This document shows positions 1 through 11,758 of a stretch of 61,707 nucleotides of DNA, piece after piece. Every line of letters begins with the position of its first letter. The first letter of the stretch is position 1. The notes beneath the pieces are model-generated. The model was not told where the DNA came from and searched no databases. It was given only the letters and a program-made list of their open reading frames with translations. The stretch is from Hymenoscyphus infarciens (Eukaryota; Ascomycota; Leotiomycetes; Helotiales; Helotiaceae), in assembly GCA_001414345.1 (NCBI GenBank), contig LLCB01000330.1, positions 1 through 61,707 of the forward strand, in the 5' to 3' direction. The translations under genes were made by a program, and so were the position numbers.

Positions 1-1065
1 AAAAATAAAGTACTTAGAAGAAAAAAAAAAGTCTAGAGAGAGTGTTTTTTTTTTCAAAGGCGATTTAAGCGGCTTTTTACATATTAACTTTAATTAGTAA
101 TTATATATTAATAATCCTTAGAATTAGAGCTATAAGTATATAAAAAATAAAAGTCACGTAACTAAAGTAGGTCATATAGTAGAGCGTGGCTTTCGTGCCA
201 GGGTCGCTCTTACCGAACACGGTACACTACGTACAACTAGCTACGTAACCGCTAAGACCTAGCGCACGGGCCACCCCCACCTTCGACTTCGACTTCGACT
301 TTAACTTCTTTGACTTCGACATCTTCGACTTCGACACTTCACTTCGACGACGACGACGACGACGATAACTATCTATCGCTATCACATCGCATTTATACGG
401 TATCAGGCCGCTTATCGGCATTATAATCTAGGTCGTCTTCGTCGTATTCGCTACTCCGGTTAATTCCACGTCGTTAAATAGTAGTAGAACAACATTAGAC
501 GATATAGGCACATTTCACGGTTAGACTTTCAACAGAGCAAATAAGAAGCTCTAAATTGGTCACCTAGCGAATTAGAAGCATCGGATTTGTCATCTACGTC
601 ATCGCTGTCGCTGTCGCTGTCGCTGTCGCTTTTACAGTACGTACTGTTTCTACCCTTACTTCCTGAACTAACGTACGTGCCTTATAGTTTCCGACCGACC
701 GACCGACCGACCGACCGACCGACCGACCGACCGACCGACCGATCGAACCAATCACATCGCGGCATACATACAGGGATGACGTCATTTGGGTCGGTGGAAC
801 ATTCGGTGGAACATTCGGTGGAACATTCGGTGGAATAATCGGTGGAATCGGTGGAATTGGTGGAATTGGTGGAAGCAGGACTCGGGCATTCGACGAACCA
901 GGGCATGCTGTATAAGAGTAGTGTAGCTACGTAATATACGCCTGATCACGTGATTCCAGTCTTTTTTTATATGTATTCTCAAGTGATAAATAGTTTTTAG
1001 TACTAATTTAAGGCTACTCTAATACTAAGTTACTACTAGTTTAAGGCGGGTCTAGAATTAATTTA

Positions 1066-1335
1066 AACTAGTGTCCGATACTGACTTAACTCACTAACCC
1101 GGTTCATAACCCGGTTCAACTCGCTAAAACGAGTCGGGTTTTACTACTATAAATCATCTTAAGTCGGTTTCAAAGCATATTAAACCTAGTTCTTAAATCA
1201 TTTTAAACTGCTTTAATCTAGTTTATAAACTAGCTTAAACATGTTTCGTAAATCGGTCTAAGTCACCTTGAGTCGGGGTTAAACCGGATTCAACCCCGAC
1301 TCAAAACCCTCGCGGGTTGGCAGTAAAGTATAGCT
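1066..1335 (+). repeat. Central unit U of the compound repeat, copy 1
   Basis: About 270 bp running from GTGTCCGATACTGACTTAAC to GGGTTGGCAGTAAAGTA. It contains paired CCGGTT words and an inverted pair (CAACTCGCTAAAACGAGTCG region) able to form a hairpin. Similar sequence recurs at 49230-49500 (same strand), and at 50255-50530, 51842-52110 and 54610-54880 (opposite strand). This copy is moderately preserved. Confidence 0.8.
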
Positions 1336-1964
1336 CTGATTAATTCAACGATTCGGAATTGGTTCAGAACCTCGGAACCTATTAGAACCTCTCTAAACTA
1401 CTGTACTACTGAACCGCTATTTGCTTAATACTAATTCGACTCCGATTTAACTCCGTTCGACTCCGGTTTAAATTAAGGTCGACCTAGGGTTAGATTAGTA
1501 TTTGAGTAGTTATTAGTTTAGAACTGATTTAGAACCGATTTAGAACTAGTTCTAAACTAGTTTAGAGCTAGTTTAGACAGGTTCTACTAGTTCAGAGCCG
1601 GTTTAGAACTGGTTTAGAGCTAGTTTAGAGAGGTTCTACTAGTTCAGAGCTATTTAGAGCCGCTTTAGAACCGATTTAAAGCTAGGTCTAAAAGAGAGCT
1701 AAATTAGTTTCTTAATCTATAATACTTTAAATATATCTAATCTAGAGTTAACTTCTAGTTTATATAAATAGTTCTAAACCGGTTTAGAACTAGTTTAGAA
1801 CAAGGTTAGAGCTAGTTTTAGGCTAGTACTAAAAAAGAATTAAGAATAAAAGAGCTTAAACAAGAGCTTAAAAAAAGGACTTAAATTTAAAATCACGTAA
1901 TTAGATATATATTACATAGCTATACTACTTTTACGTAATATACCTAAATACCTAAGTTCTACTT

Positions 1965-2050
1965 CTACTAATTCTACTAATTCTACTAATTCTACTAATT
2001 CTACTAATTCTACTAATTCTACTAATTCTACTAATTATTCTACTAATTAT
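1965..2050 (+). repeat. 9-bp minisatellite, RIP-converted form
   Basis: About eight or nine copies of TTCTACTAA. It occupies the same place in the right arm as the TTCCACCAA array at 52285-52370. Each difference is C-to-T, as expected for RIP. Confidence 0.8.
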
Positions 2051-2825
2051 TCTACTAACTTAAATAACGTTATCTATATAAGTATATTATACTATAATTA
2101 GTTAGGTTAGTTAGTTAGTTAGTCGGTTAGTTAGAATCTATAAGGTATATATATTAGTTTAGGAAGTAAAGATAGAAATAGTATATACTAATAATAATAA
2201 TAATAATATAGATAATAAATCTAAGGCTTCTAATTCGCTTTATTAGAAGTCTAACTATAAAATATACCTAAATTATTAAAAAAGAAGAGATATATTATTA
2301 TTATTATTTAACAACGTAGAATTAACTAAGGTAACGAATATAACGAATATAACGTAGATTATAATACTAATAAGTAGTCTAATACTAAGTAACAAATATA
2401 ATATAATAGTAGAGAGTTATTATTATTATTATCGTCGTCGTCGTTATTAAAGTAAAGTATTAAAGTATTAAAGTCGAAGTCGAAGTCAAAGTCGAAGTCG
2501 AAGTCGAAGTTGAAGTCGAAGTCGAAGTCGAAGTCGAAGTCGAAGGTAGAGGTGGCCTATATATACGCTAAGCCTACTATATAGCTAGTTATATATAGCG
2601 TACTATGTTTAGTAAGAGCAACCCTAGTACAAAAGCTATACCCTACTAGGTAACCTACTTTAGTTACGTAACTTTTATTTTTTATATACTAGTAGCTCTA
2701 AATATAAGGATTATTAATATATACTTACTAATTAAAGTTAATATTTAAAAAGTTACTTAAATCGCTTTTAAAAAAAAAACACTTTTTCTAAACTTTTTAT
2801 TTTTTCTTCTAAGTACTTTTTAAGT

Positions 2826-3400
2826 ATTAATATACTACTAATATATAGCTAGTATATACTAAAGCTAGTATTAGTTATAATAAAATAGCTTAAGCTACTT
2901 AGAACTACTTAGAATAGGTTTAGAATAGATTTAAAACCTCTTTAAATAGGTTCTAAACCTTAGAACCTCTCTAAACTATAGCTAGCTATAGCTCTAATTA
3001 ATTTAACAATTTAGAATAGGTTTAGAACCTCTCTAAATAGAATCTAAACCTTAAAACCTCTTTAAATATAATTAGAACCTCTTTAAATAGGATTAGAACC
3101 TTAGAACCTCTTTAAATAAGATCAGATACTATATTAACTCTTACTTAAGCTATTAAAATCGATTTAATACTACTTTAAACTAGTTTTAAGTAAAAGCGAG
3201 CGAGTATATACGTATAGCTAGCTATAGCTCTGATTAATTCAACGATTTAGAATAGTATTAGAACCTCGGAACCTCTCTGAATAGGATTAGAACCTCTCTA
3301 AATAGGATCGGATACTATGTCGACTCTTACTTAAGCTATTAAAATCGATTTAATACTGATTTGAACTAGTTTTAAATAAAAGCGAGTAAGTATATACGTA
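2826..3400. repeat. Flanking repeat with GGTTCTAA/TTAGAACC words
   Basis: The sequence beyond the end of copy A matches the reverse complement of about 50660-51165, which lies just outside copy B. Shared features are TAATATACTACTAATATATA, repeated TTAGAACCTCT words, a GATCNGATACTATGTCGACT stretch and TAAAAGCGAG near the outer edge. So the duplicated unit is larger than the inverted-arm element alone. No coding signal was seen. Confidence 0.7.
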
Positions 3401-4139
3401 ATTTATAATTCTCTATAATTTATATAGCTCTATAGTAGTTACTTCTTACTTAATCTTATAGAGTATCTTTGTTATTATATTCTAATTTTAAGAGTAAAAA
3501 CTATATCTATATAACTTTCTTTACTAATTTAGTAATACTATAATATTATAATTTAATTAAGTATAATATAGTATAAGATTATTTCTAGGATTAATAAGTA
3601 ATTATACTCTTTCTTAAAAAGGTAGTATATTTAGAAGTTAATTTACTATTATATAAGTAATTTATATAACTAATATTAGTATATACTTCTAGTTCTTTTA
3701 AATATAATCCTTTATATATAATATACTAATCTTTTATTTCTTAGAAGTATTATAATAGAGATTTTATAGCTTAAATATACTACTATAAAAGATTAACTAA
3801 AAACTTTAATAATACTAATATTATATCTAAGTAGGTAATAATAGCTATATAATTAGCTAGTTCTACTATTAATTAGTACTCTTTTATACCTTCTTAAGAG
3901 GCTTATCTTATATTTAGTACTATAAAGTTTATATATCTAAGATCTAAAAAAGTTATAACTAGATTATAGTCTTCTATACTAAAACGTTTAAGAATCTATA
4001 AAATATAGATATCTTAATAAAGATAAATTTCTCTATTATATAAAATATATACTCTAAGAAAATATCTAGCTAGACCTAGGTCCTTTACTTAAAACTTTAT
4101 ATAAAGATTAGTTTTAACTTTATTAATATACTACTTTTT

Positions 4140-4790
4140 ACTTACTATTAGAAAGTTATATATATATAAATAACAAATTTTATAGCTTTATTTTAGTATA
4201 TATAATAATCTACTACTAGAGGCTTAAATCTTATCTCTTTAAGTACTTTATATAATTTATTTTACTATAACTAAAAAAAATATTTAAGGCTATATAAAGA
4301 CTTATTTAATTTAGCTATATACTTTTTAAGCTTATATATAATACTTTAGTATATTCTAGAGATATATTATAGTAAACTTCTCTATTAATCTTATTATTTA
4401 GAAAGGTAGTAATAGTATCTATCTATTTAACTTTAATATTATATATTATAGTAAGAGCTAATATAATCTTTTAAGAGCTTATCTTATATACTTTTATAAA
4501 AATATAGTAATAATTAATACTATACTCTTACTTAAAACTATATACTATTTATCTTATCTTAAACTTTAAGATAATTGAATTAATAACTCTTTTAGTATAA
4601 TAGATAAATTTAGTAGTAAGTACTTTTTAATCTTCTAGTACTAACTTTTACTTAATAAAAGTCTAGGTCTTTTTATATATAAGTGACTTTATTTCTATTT
4701 TTATAATATATTTCTATTTCTTAGAGTTTTTACTATTTAAGGCTTTAATTAAAGTCTATAGATTATTAGAAATTTAAATACTTTTATATT
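4140..4790 (-). pseudogene. Copia-type reverse transcriptase remnant
   Basis: Minus-strand translation, reading stops as former Trp or Gln, gives the start of a Copia RT domain. Examples are SKK*KYIIKIEIKSL near 4735-4681 (family pattern W..A...E..SL), FLNNKINREVYY near 4407-4370 (family pattern AFLNG.L.EEVYM), and IYIYNFLIVSK near 4185-4145, where the YVDD catalytic box would lie. The catalytic aspartates are not preserved. This assigns the surrounding relic to Ty1/Copia and fixes its orientation. Confidence 0.65.
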
Positions 4791-7461
4791 TAATAGTAGT
4801 AAATACTTATCTAATAGTAAGCTTTATAAAAGACTTTATTTCTTTTAAAGTTATCTTCTTTTTAATTAAATTTATAGTAATATTTAGATTAACTTTCTTA
4901 ATATAATCTTAATAAGTATTTTTACTTAGTAGAATAGTAGAATATATCTTTTAAGATTATTAAATAAGTTTATTAACTTTATTATTATAAGAAACTTAAT
5001 TAAGAACTTTATTATAGTTATTATAATCTAAGTTAGTTAAGCTAGGTTTATTAATATTAAGATTAAGAGTAAAATTATTAAAATTTATCTCTTTATCTAA
5101 AAATATAGAAACTAGGATCTTATTATTACTTCTAGATCTAGGTTCTAAGAGACTATATCTACTAATATTATTAGTATACTCAAGAGTAAGTAACTGCTCA
5201 AGTTAGTATATATAAGAACACGTAACCTTCTTACTTAAGAACTATTTAGATAAACATCGTAGCTAGCTTTACTAGGTATATATAAACGAATATATAACTC
5301 TTTTTATATCACTTTTATAACTATAAGTTATACTAATACTAATCTAATATAAGAAGAGTTATATATTCGTATATACTACTTACTAAATTATATATTTAAG
5401 AATCTTATAACTTTATAGAATTCTAATATCTAAATTCGCTAAATACGTGAACATTTATACTCTACTAATATACCTTTCTAAGCTTATATAGTAAGCTTTT
5501 CACTTATAACTCTATCTTATATTAAAATATATATAAAAGCCTTATAATCTAATACTTTTAGATTAGATATATCTAATATATTATTCTTATCTAGATAGAA
5601 TTTATCTAAAAACTTTTAGTAAGAGATCTTATTATTAATTATACTATTCGTAGTAATATTATATATTTAGATTAATATAAGTAGTACTTCTTCTTAAAGA
5701 AACTTAGAAATCTCTTAGTTAATTATTATAAATCATAGTCTTTTAATAAGAGTATAGATTATACGTTTAGAAACTCTATTCTATTTAAGTAATCTTAGAG
5801 TAATAATCTTAAGCTTTATTCTAAGGTTTTTAATATACTTTTAATAGTAAATTCTTTTCTACTATCTAGTCTAAATATCCTAATTCAGTAGCTATATTAA
5901 GTATATATTAATTACTTAAAAGCTTAAAATTACTCTTATATCTCTTCTTTTATCTTTAAGAGATATCTCTATTACTTCTTTTAATATTCGTTAGTTAGAA
6001 TTATAGTATACTCTATATTATTATATATTAGAGACTTAATTCGTACTATATTACTAAATATATATCTAAGGACTTCCTAGCTTTTATACTCTAGATTAAT
6101 AGCTTTTAGTCTATACTATATTAGCTTTCTAATCTTATATAGAGTATATATAATTTTACCTTCTTAAAGCGCTAAATACTTCTTAAATTCTATATCTTTT
6201 ACTAATTTAGAAGTCTTTTATATATTATTAAGACTAAGATATCTAAAGTAACGATACTATATTATTAGTAAAAGGATTTTAACCTTTTAAAATACTATTA
6301 GATAAACTATAACTATAGTTAATACTAATTTTCACTTAAAATTTCCTAGCTTCTTATTAGTTAAAAAGGTCTTAGTATTATTAGTATCTTAAGAAACTAT
6401 AGAAGTTAGTTTCTTATTAAGATTAAGGTTAAATTTAATAATCTTAACTTCTTACTTTTTACTTAAATATATCTTTAAGTTTTTAGATAAGAGATAATTA
6501 TTTAGTATCTTTAGAAGATATACTTAGATTTAATAAGCTATAAGTTATATTTATTAATAATACTTCTAATATCTATAAAAATATATTTACTAAAGAGATT
6601 TATACTACTTTCTAAGATATATAAATAATTCTTTATTTTAATATAGTAATAATCGTTCTTACTATAGCTAGTACGTAATTAGAGTACTACTATACTAATT
6701 CCTTAAATAGAGACTATACTACTAACTATTATAATAGTATCTAACTTCTCTTTTTAGAAGTAATAGTTATATATAATATATAAGTTAGTATTAGTATTAT
6801 TTCTAAATCTCTTATCTTAAAGTTTAGACTTTTATAAAGATATTATAATTATATTAGTATCTAATTTAATACTATATACTATATATAAGCTTATATATCT
6901 AAAAGCACTTTCTATATTCTTAGTATTATCGTTAGAGCTATTCTTAGACTTAGTATCTTTTTTTAAAGAGTTATCTTCCTTCTTACCTTTCTTTTTTAGA
7001 TTCTATTTAATCTATTTTTTACCTTTTTCAGCTATTTATACTTACTAGTAATATAGTAAGAGTACTTCTTATAATTATTATTATTACTTTGTAGATATTA
7101 TTACTATTAGTAAGGCTTTATACTTCTAAAAAGAGCTTTACTTTTAGTAGTCTATCTAATATAAGCTTTATTTATAATATTAATAATTAAGTATTTAAGA
7201 TCTAGTAAATTAGAATCTTAAAGATCTACTTACTTAGCTATAGACTATTAAAGAAAGGATTATATTAGTCTTTTAATAAAAAGAGTAGTATACTACTTTT
7301 TAATATTTATTAATTTAAGATTCTTAAGCTTCTCTTTTATATTTAAGAAGTAATTAACGTACTTCTTAAGATAATTAAATCTCTTATATTTATAGTTAAT
7401 AGAGTTACTAATTATATTATATATAAGCATCTCTCTCTTTCTAGAGTACTTTCTTTTAAGA

Positions 7462-7569
7462 GTATTCTATATACTCTTTATAGTATAGATACTCTTAATA
7501 ACTTTAATAAGAAGAGTATTCTATATACTCTTTATAGTATAGATACTCTTAATAACTTTAATAAGAAGA
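7462..7569. repeat. Exact 54-bp tandem duplication
   Basis: The 54-bp unit starting GTATTCTATATACTC at 7462 is repeated without a mismatch from 7516. It lies inside mutated Copia sequence. Perfect identity implies that it arose after the point mutations around it. Confidence 0.9.
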
Positions 7570-8600
7570 GCTTTAATATTATTTATAATTATAAATTAGT
7601 TTCTAGTCTCTTTCTTATCTTAAAGGTTTTTTAACTTTATATTATTTATAGTTTCTCTCTCTTTTATAGTAAATATAGATTTAACTCTTCTTAGTAGTTA
7701 TATATTCTTTTTAAGATAAACCTTAAATTTATATTAATATATAAGCCTTAATATCTCTTTCTTTTATAATAAGTAATTAGTATTATCTTTAAAACGTAAT
7801 CTTAATAGAAGTTAAGAGATACTATAATAGCTTAAACTTAGTAGATCTATTATACTACTAATTTTAGTAGTTATTAACTAAGAATATAGTAGTAAAAGAG
7901 CTTCTAATCTATTACTAAATAAGTTATTACTTTTTATACTTCTTAGTTCTTTTAATAGTAAATTTAATTTATTACTAAAACCTTATAAATTATTATAAAA
8001 AGGCTTTAAAGATAACTTTTTAATTAGTAACTCTTTTAATAATAAGAGATATTCTAAGACTTAGATAAGAGTATTTACTTTCTTACTCTTTTATATACTT
8101 AGTAGTTAATATAATAGAAGATAAATCTTTAAAAGATAATTTAAATATAACTTCTTAAAATACTTAGAATCTTTCTTATATTAGAGCGATTAATTATTAT
8201 AATTTTATTAATTTACTAAATAGATTATTTAGACTTAATATATATTAAGATATAGTTAGTACTAGTATATTTTCTAGTATTAATATCTCTTAACTTAACT
8301 TTATATATATGTTTATTATTAGTAGTAATAAGATAACTAGTAAGTTTACTACTCTACTCTTATGATTTAAGTAATACTATTAAAGACTAATAATATAATA
8401 GCTACTAGGCTTATAACCTATTATAAGTATAAGCTTAATAGAAGTAGTACTTATATTTAAAAGTATAGAGTAAAGAATTTTAGTATTTATTACTATAAGA
8501 AGAGAACTATCTACTATATATAGAAGAGAGTATAAATACTCTAAGAGTAAGCTAATTCTAATCGAGTAGTTATAATAAGAGTAAATATCTAATATAATAA

Positions 8601-10071
8601 TATATAGATTAGAGCCTTATAATTTAATATCTATTTAATTTAAGTTTTAATATTTAAAAGAAGAAAGTAAAGTATAACTTAAATAAAGTCTAAGTATAGC
8701 TTAGCTAGTCTTTAATTATACGCTACTACTAATTACGCTTTACTTTTAAACTAGCTTCTAATACTCTCTACTATCGCTTTACTTAAAAAAAATATTAAGT
8801 AAAGTAGTAGCTAGTTACGTAACTAGTCTTAAAAAAAATCTTCTATCTAAATAGAACTCTAAATATATAGCTTAAGATTTTATTTAATTCTTATTTAATA
8901 TATCTTTTTAAAAAAATAGATAAGATTATTAAATACTATAATTAGTCTTTTATATTATAAATAATAATATATACTATTTAAAGTTATTATTAATTTTTAA
9001 GATAAGTCTGTTTTATGTTTTCGTATTAGCTAACTCTCTACTAATGTTCTCTAGAGTACGTCTCCTAAGTATACCTTTTAGTACTAGTTAGGTAGTTACT
9101 AGTATAATAGCGAAGTCTACTCTATAAACATGAGTTTATTTCATCGTTCTGTCTATATCTAAATCACTAACTTAAATAGATGCTATAAACCCGGAGATAG
9201 TAAGTTTAAGCGTTTATATGTTTTCAGATTCTACGGAGAGTAGGATTGGAAAAAGATAGACGATATCTGAAAGTTATACTCTGAAAAGCTAGAGAAAGCT
9301 AGAGACCTAATCTTCTTAACTAACTCTTAAGATAAGAGGTAACTCTAGACCTCTAAGCTTACGATAAGGAATATCGTCTAGTGTTTTAGCTTTCCCCGCC
9401 TTAGTTAGCCTAGTACTTAGAATAGAATAGGCTACTTACCTAGGTAAGAATAGAAGAGGCTAGGCTAGATTAGGATTAAGGCTAGGCTAAGTTTAGTAGA
9501 CTAGGTACTCTAACTAGGATAGAAGTAGCTAGGAAAGTTCTAAAAACAGAATAGAAGTAGCTAGGCAGGTAAAAAAAGAAGGCTAGGCTAGAGTAGGAGT
9601 AGGAAGGTAACCTCCTAAGAGTCCTAATTAGGACTAGACCCTCTTTTCTATCTACCTTCTAGATATTAAGCGAAATTAGAGACCTAGACCCTCTTTTCTA
9701 CCCGTCTTCTAGACTTTAAGCGAAATTAACTAGTCTAACTCTTCCTATCCTAGCCTCTCTATTTAGTAAGAAAAGGTAAGCAAGTACTATAGAATAGAAG
9801 TGGCTAGGAAAGCTAGAATTCAAGGATAGAAGAAGGCGGGATAGCCTTAAAATAGAGGCAGGAGAGAGAAGAATCGTTAAGGCAGGATAGGATAACAGAT
9901 TAGGCGAGGAAACCTAAAACACTGATATCGTCGGTTAAGTGCTATAAAACTTTCCTCTCAAATGAAAGGGGACATCGATTGCTAATAGCACGACAGCGAA
10001 TTCATGTAGAACCGAACTAGAAATGAGACAGGAGTTGGTATTTCTGTAAGTCAAATCGACTAAATTCGTTG
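8601..10071. other. Transition from AT-rich block to gene island, no gene seen
   Basis: From 8600 to 9000 the sequence is very AT-rich with a small inverted pair around GCTTTACTT...AAGTAAAG (about 8735-8805). From about 9000 composition rises and short words such as AGGCTAGGCTAG and TAGAATAGAAG recur. I see no open reading frame, RNA gene or clear transposon edge. The end of this stretch is the 3' flank of the gene starting at 10072. Confidence 0.5.
9632..9729 (+). repeat. Imperfect tandem duplication, about 53-bp period
   Basis: AGACCCTCTTTTCTA...TTAAGCGAAATTA occurs at about 9636 and again at about 9688 with a few substitutions. No function is suggested. Confidence 0.75.
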
Positions 10072-11205
10072 CTAAGCTTGTTCCACCTTGCTATAACACT
10101 TGTATCCCGTTCTAGATGACCCATCACTCCAGTAAATGCCAGTACTTCCGGGCGTAATATTTCCAGCCAACCAATCTTCGTAGAATTTGCATGTTTCGTC
10201 GCTTCCACCCGCAGTAGGATTATAGCTCCAGCTCACGCAGTTATCGTCATTAGAGCATGCAGTCTCACAATCCTCTACCGAAGTTTCATTCAAAGACTGA
10301 ATGGAAGCATAGGACGTGCTCCCCTCGATGGCACAATCCCTGGCTGCCTTATTGTAATACTCCCCCATTTCAGGTAAAAATGGTTCGAAGTCCCGCATTG
10401 GAGGGCCTATGACAACGTAACACCCGGCAAATTTGCTGTTGAAAAAAATGCCCGAGCTTTCGCTTGGCTGATAGCCAAGTTCGGATAAACTATCAGGGTA
10501 GAGAGCGCAATTGTTGTTGTTAAGGCTTGCATCGGAGGTGTCGAACGAATATGACTGACAGAACGTAGTTCGCGTACATATCAGTTCGCATTCTACAGAT
10601 GAATATACACCTTGGCTTGTGGTTCCGCTTGGTGTGTTTGCTTCAGAAAGGGTTCCTTGTTTTCCGCAGTCTTCATTTTGATTCATTTGGATGTAGGGAA
10701 GAGCGATGATGGATTGTGTTGGAGTTGATGAGGTCGTCGTGGTCGTCGTAGTAGTTGAAGTACTGTTTTCTCTCTTGTCTGGTGTAAATATTTCATTCGT
10801 TGTACTTGAAGAAGAAGAAGAAGAAGAGCCACTAGTGGATGTACTGACCGACGGGGAGCTTGGAGAAATAGTCGATGGGGGAAATTCCGAGGTCGATGAC
10901 GGGGAGTCCAAAGAAGTGCTCGACGGTGTACTCAAAAATGAAGTGTTTGACGAAGATGGCGACGATGGCGCTGTTACGGGGACGAAGGAGGCACTCTGAG
11001 CAGGCATTGATGACTCGGTAGAAAGTTCGGTGACAATGGCAACCCTAGAGGTGGACCAGAGCTCGGATGCAGTTGAAGGCGACGAAGATAAAAGCGTAGA
11101 GAGAGTCAACTGAGAGGAGTGTTTATACTGATCATGTTTGTGCTGATCACGAGAGGCACTCGCTGCGAGAGCGAGGGATGTGAGAAGTAGAAAATTTGAA
11201 ACCAT
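10072..11205 (-). CDS. Secreted Ser/Thr-rich protein with two PAN/Apple-like six-cysteine modules
   Basis: Single-exon gene of 377 residues. I start at the ATG at 11205 because it gives a clean signal peptide (MVSNFLLLTSLALAASAS, cut likely near residue 18). The frame is open further upstream to about 11478, but that part lacks a signal. Residues 30-165 are a Ser/Thr/Pro-rich stalk with poly-Ser and poly-Thr, typical of O-glycosylated fungal wall or secreted proteins. Two similar modules follow, with cysteines at 180, 206, 210, 216, 233, 262 and 291, 313, 317, 323, 339, 370. Both have C-x3-C-x5-C cores, like PAN/Apple domains that bind carbohydrate or protein. No GPI signal or enzyme motif is visible. 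It sits at the edge of an AT-rich block, a common place for fungal effectors, but that role is only inference. The modules could be a diverged lineage-specific family. Confidence 0.8.
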   Translation of the reverse strand: MVSNFLLLTSLALAASASRDQHKHDQYKHSSQLTLSTLLSSSPSTASELWSTSRVAIVTELSTESSMPAQSASFVPVTAPSSPSSSNTSFLSTPSSTSLDSPSSTSEFPPSTISPSSPSVSTSTSGSSSSSSSSTTNEIFTPDKRENSTSTTTTTTTTSSTPTQSIIALPYIQMNQNEDCGKQGTLSEANTPSGTTSQGVYSSVECELICTRTTFCQSYSFDTSDASLNNNNCALYPDSLSELGYQPSESSGIFFNSKFAGCYVVIGPPMRDFEPFLPEMGEYYNKAARDCAIEGSTSYASIQSLNETSVEDCETACSNDDNCVSWSYNPTAGGSDETCKFYEDWLAGNITPGSTGIYWSDGSSRTGYKCYSKVEQA

Positions 11206-11240
11206 ATTGTCGATGTTGTTTGAGTGAATAAGTAACCGAA

Positions 11241-11250
11241 ATTTATATTT
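11241..11250 (-). promoter_or_regulatory. Possible TATA element of the PAN-like gene
   Basis: On the minus strand this reads AAATATAAAT, about 36-45 bases upstream of the chosen ATG. That is close for a TATA box, so the transcription start would be near the ATG. Weak support. Confidence 0.3.
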
Positions 11251-11490
11251 CCTGAAATGAGGTCGAGGCAAGATGTAAAGTCCCCATATGTTAGCCCGTA
11301 TTGGAATGCCTCTAGATGAAAATGATCTGTCCATGCATTTCTGGGAGAGCTGAAAGGAACGATCAAGCTGAATCAGCCTAGTCATTGACAGGAGAAAAAG
11401 AGGGTTGGAGCTGGGAGCACAAAGGGGTTGGGAGCGGAGGCATAATGATTCATCATGGTACCAACCACCTTCAATCATACCTATCCATGG

Positions 11491-11689
11491 ATCCCTTCAG
11501 CTCTCCATACACCCCACGTGCACTAGCGTACAAAAGTGTGGCGCGCCACGAATATCCGACCCTAAGAAGGTACTGTTCTAGTATTCGTTCTTATTGGTGA
11601 GATATACTAGTCTTGGTGTCATCTTACTTAGTTTTACACCGGAGTTACTAACACGTACACACGTGGGGTGTATGGAGAGCTAAAGGGAT
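11491..11689. mobile_element. Small inverted-repeat element (MITE-like) upstream of the PAN-like gene
   Basis: The left end ATCCCTTCAGCTCTCCATAC continues to ACCCCACGTG. The reverse complement of the right end is ATCCCTTTAGCTCTCCATAC, again followed by ACCCCACGTG. That makes about 30 bp of terminal inverted repeat with one mismatch in an element of about 199 bp with no coding capacity. Each terminus carries CACGTG, a palindromic E-box. I cannot define the target duplication. It lies about 290 bp upstream of the PAN-like start and just past the 3' end of the DUF4202 gene. Confidence 0.75.
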
Positions 11690-11758
11690 ATTGGCTTTTT
11701 GAGGTTCACCACGACTCAAACTCTAGAATCGGGTGGCACAACACCCGTATCACACCAA

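Larger units (their letters stand above)
1..2825. repeat. Compound long-inverted-arm repeat, copy A
   Basis: The left arm (1 to about 955) and right arm (about 1862-2825) are inverted copies. The end near base 8 reads AAGTACTTAGAAG and the other end, near 2820, reads CTTCTAAGTACTT. From the end inward each arm has the terminal block, a GAAGTC/CGACTT tract, a GACAGC/GTCGCT tract, a CCGA/CGGT tract and a 9-bp TTCCACCAA-type minisatellite. The central unit (1066-1335) and a further segment rich in GGTTCTAG/CTAGTTTAGA words (1336-1860) lie between the arms. The left arm is little mutated (CCGA and CGACTT tracts intact), while the right arm has C-to-T and G-to-A changes. I recognise no transposase; short reading frames here are translations of the tandem repeats. 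It is the same family as 51170-53115, in opposite orientation. Confidence 0.75.
3430..8600 (-). mobile_element. RIP-degraded Ty1/Copia-like retrotransposon relic
   Basis: This AT-rich stretch has no open frame, but minus-strand translation allowing TAG/TAA at former Trp/Gln codons shows a Copia-type reverse transcriptase at about 4790-4140. A zinc-knuckle-like trace lies near 7110-7040 (Tyr and Ser where the family has Cys and His, as C-to-T change would give). The order (knuckle upstream, RT downstream on the minus strand) fits Gag-Pol. I could not find convincing LTRs, so the ends are approximate. The element cannot be functional. A 54-bp exact tandem duplication sits inside it. Confidence 0.6.

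Noticed and set aside
594..982. Low-complexity frames (SVGR, poly-Ser-Leu, FHQ/FHR repeats)
   Set aside because: They are translations of CCGA, GTCGCT and TTCCACCAA tandem repeats in the arms, in several frames and both strands.
11206..11478. 91-residue extension of the PAN-like protein
   Set aside because: The frame is open, but the internal ATG at 11205 begins a typical signal peptide and a TATA-like element lies just upstream of it.
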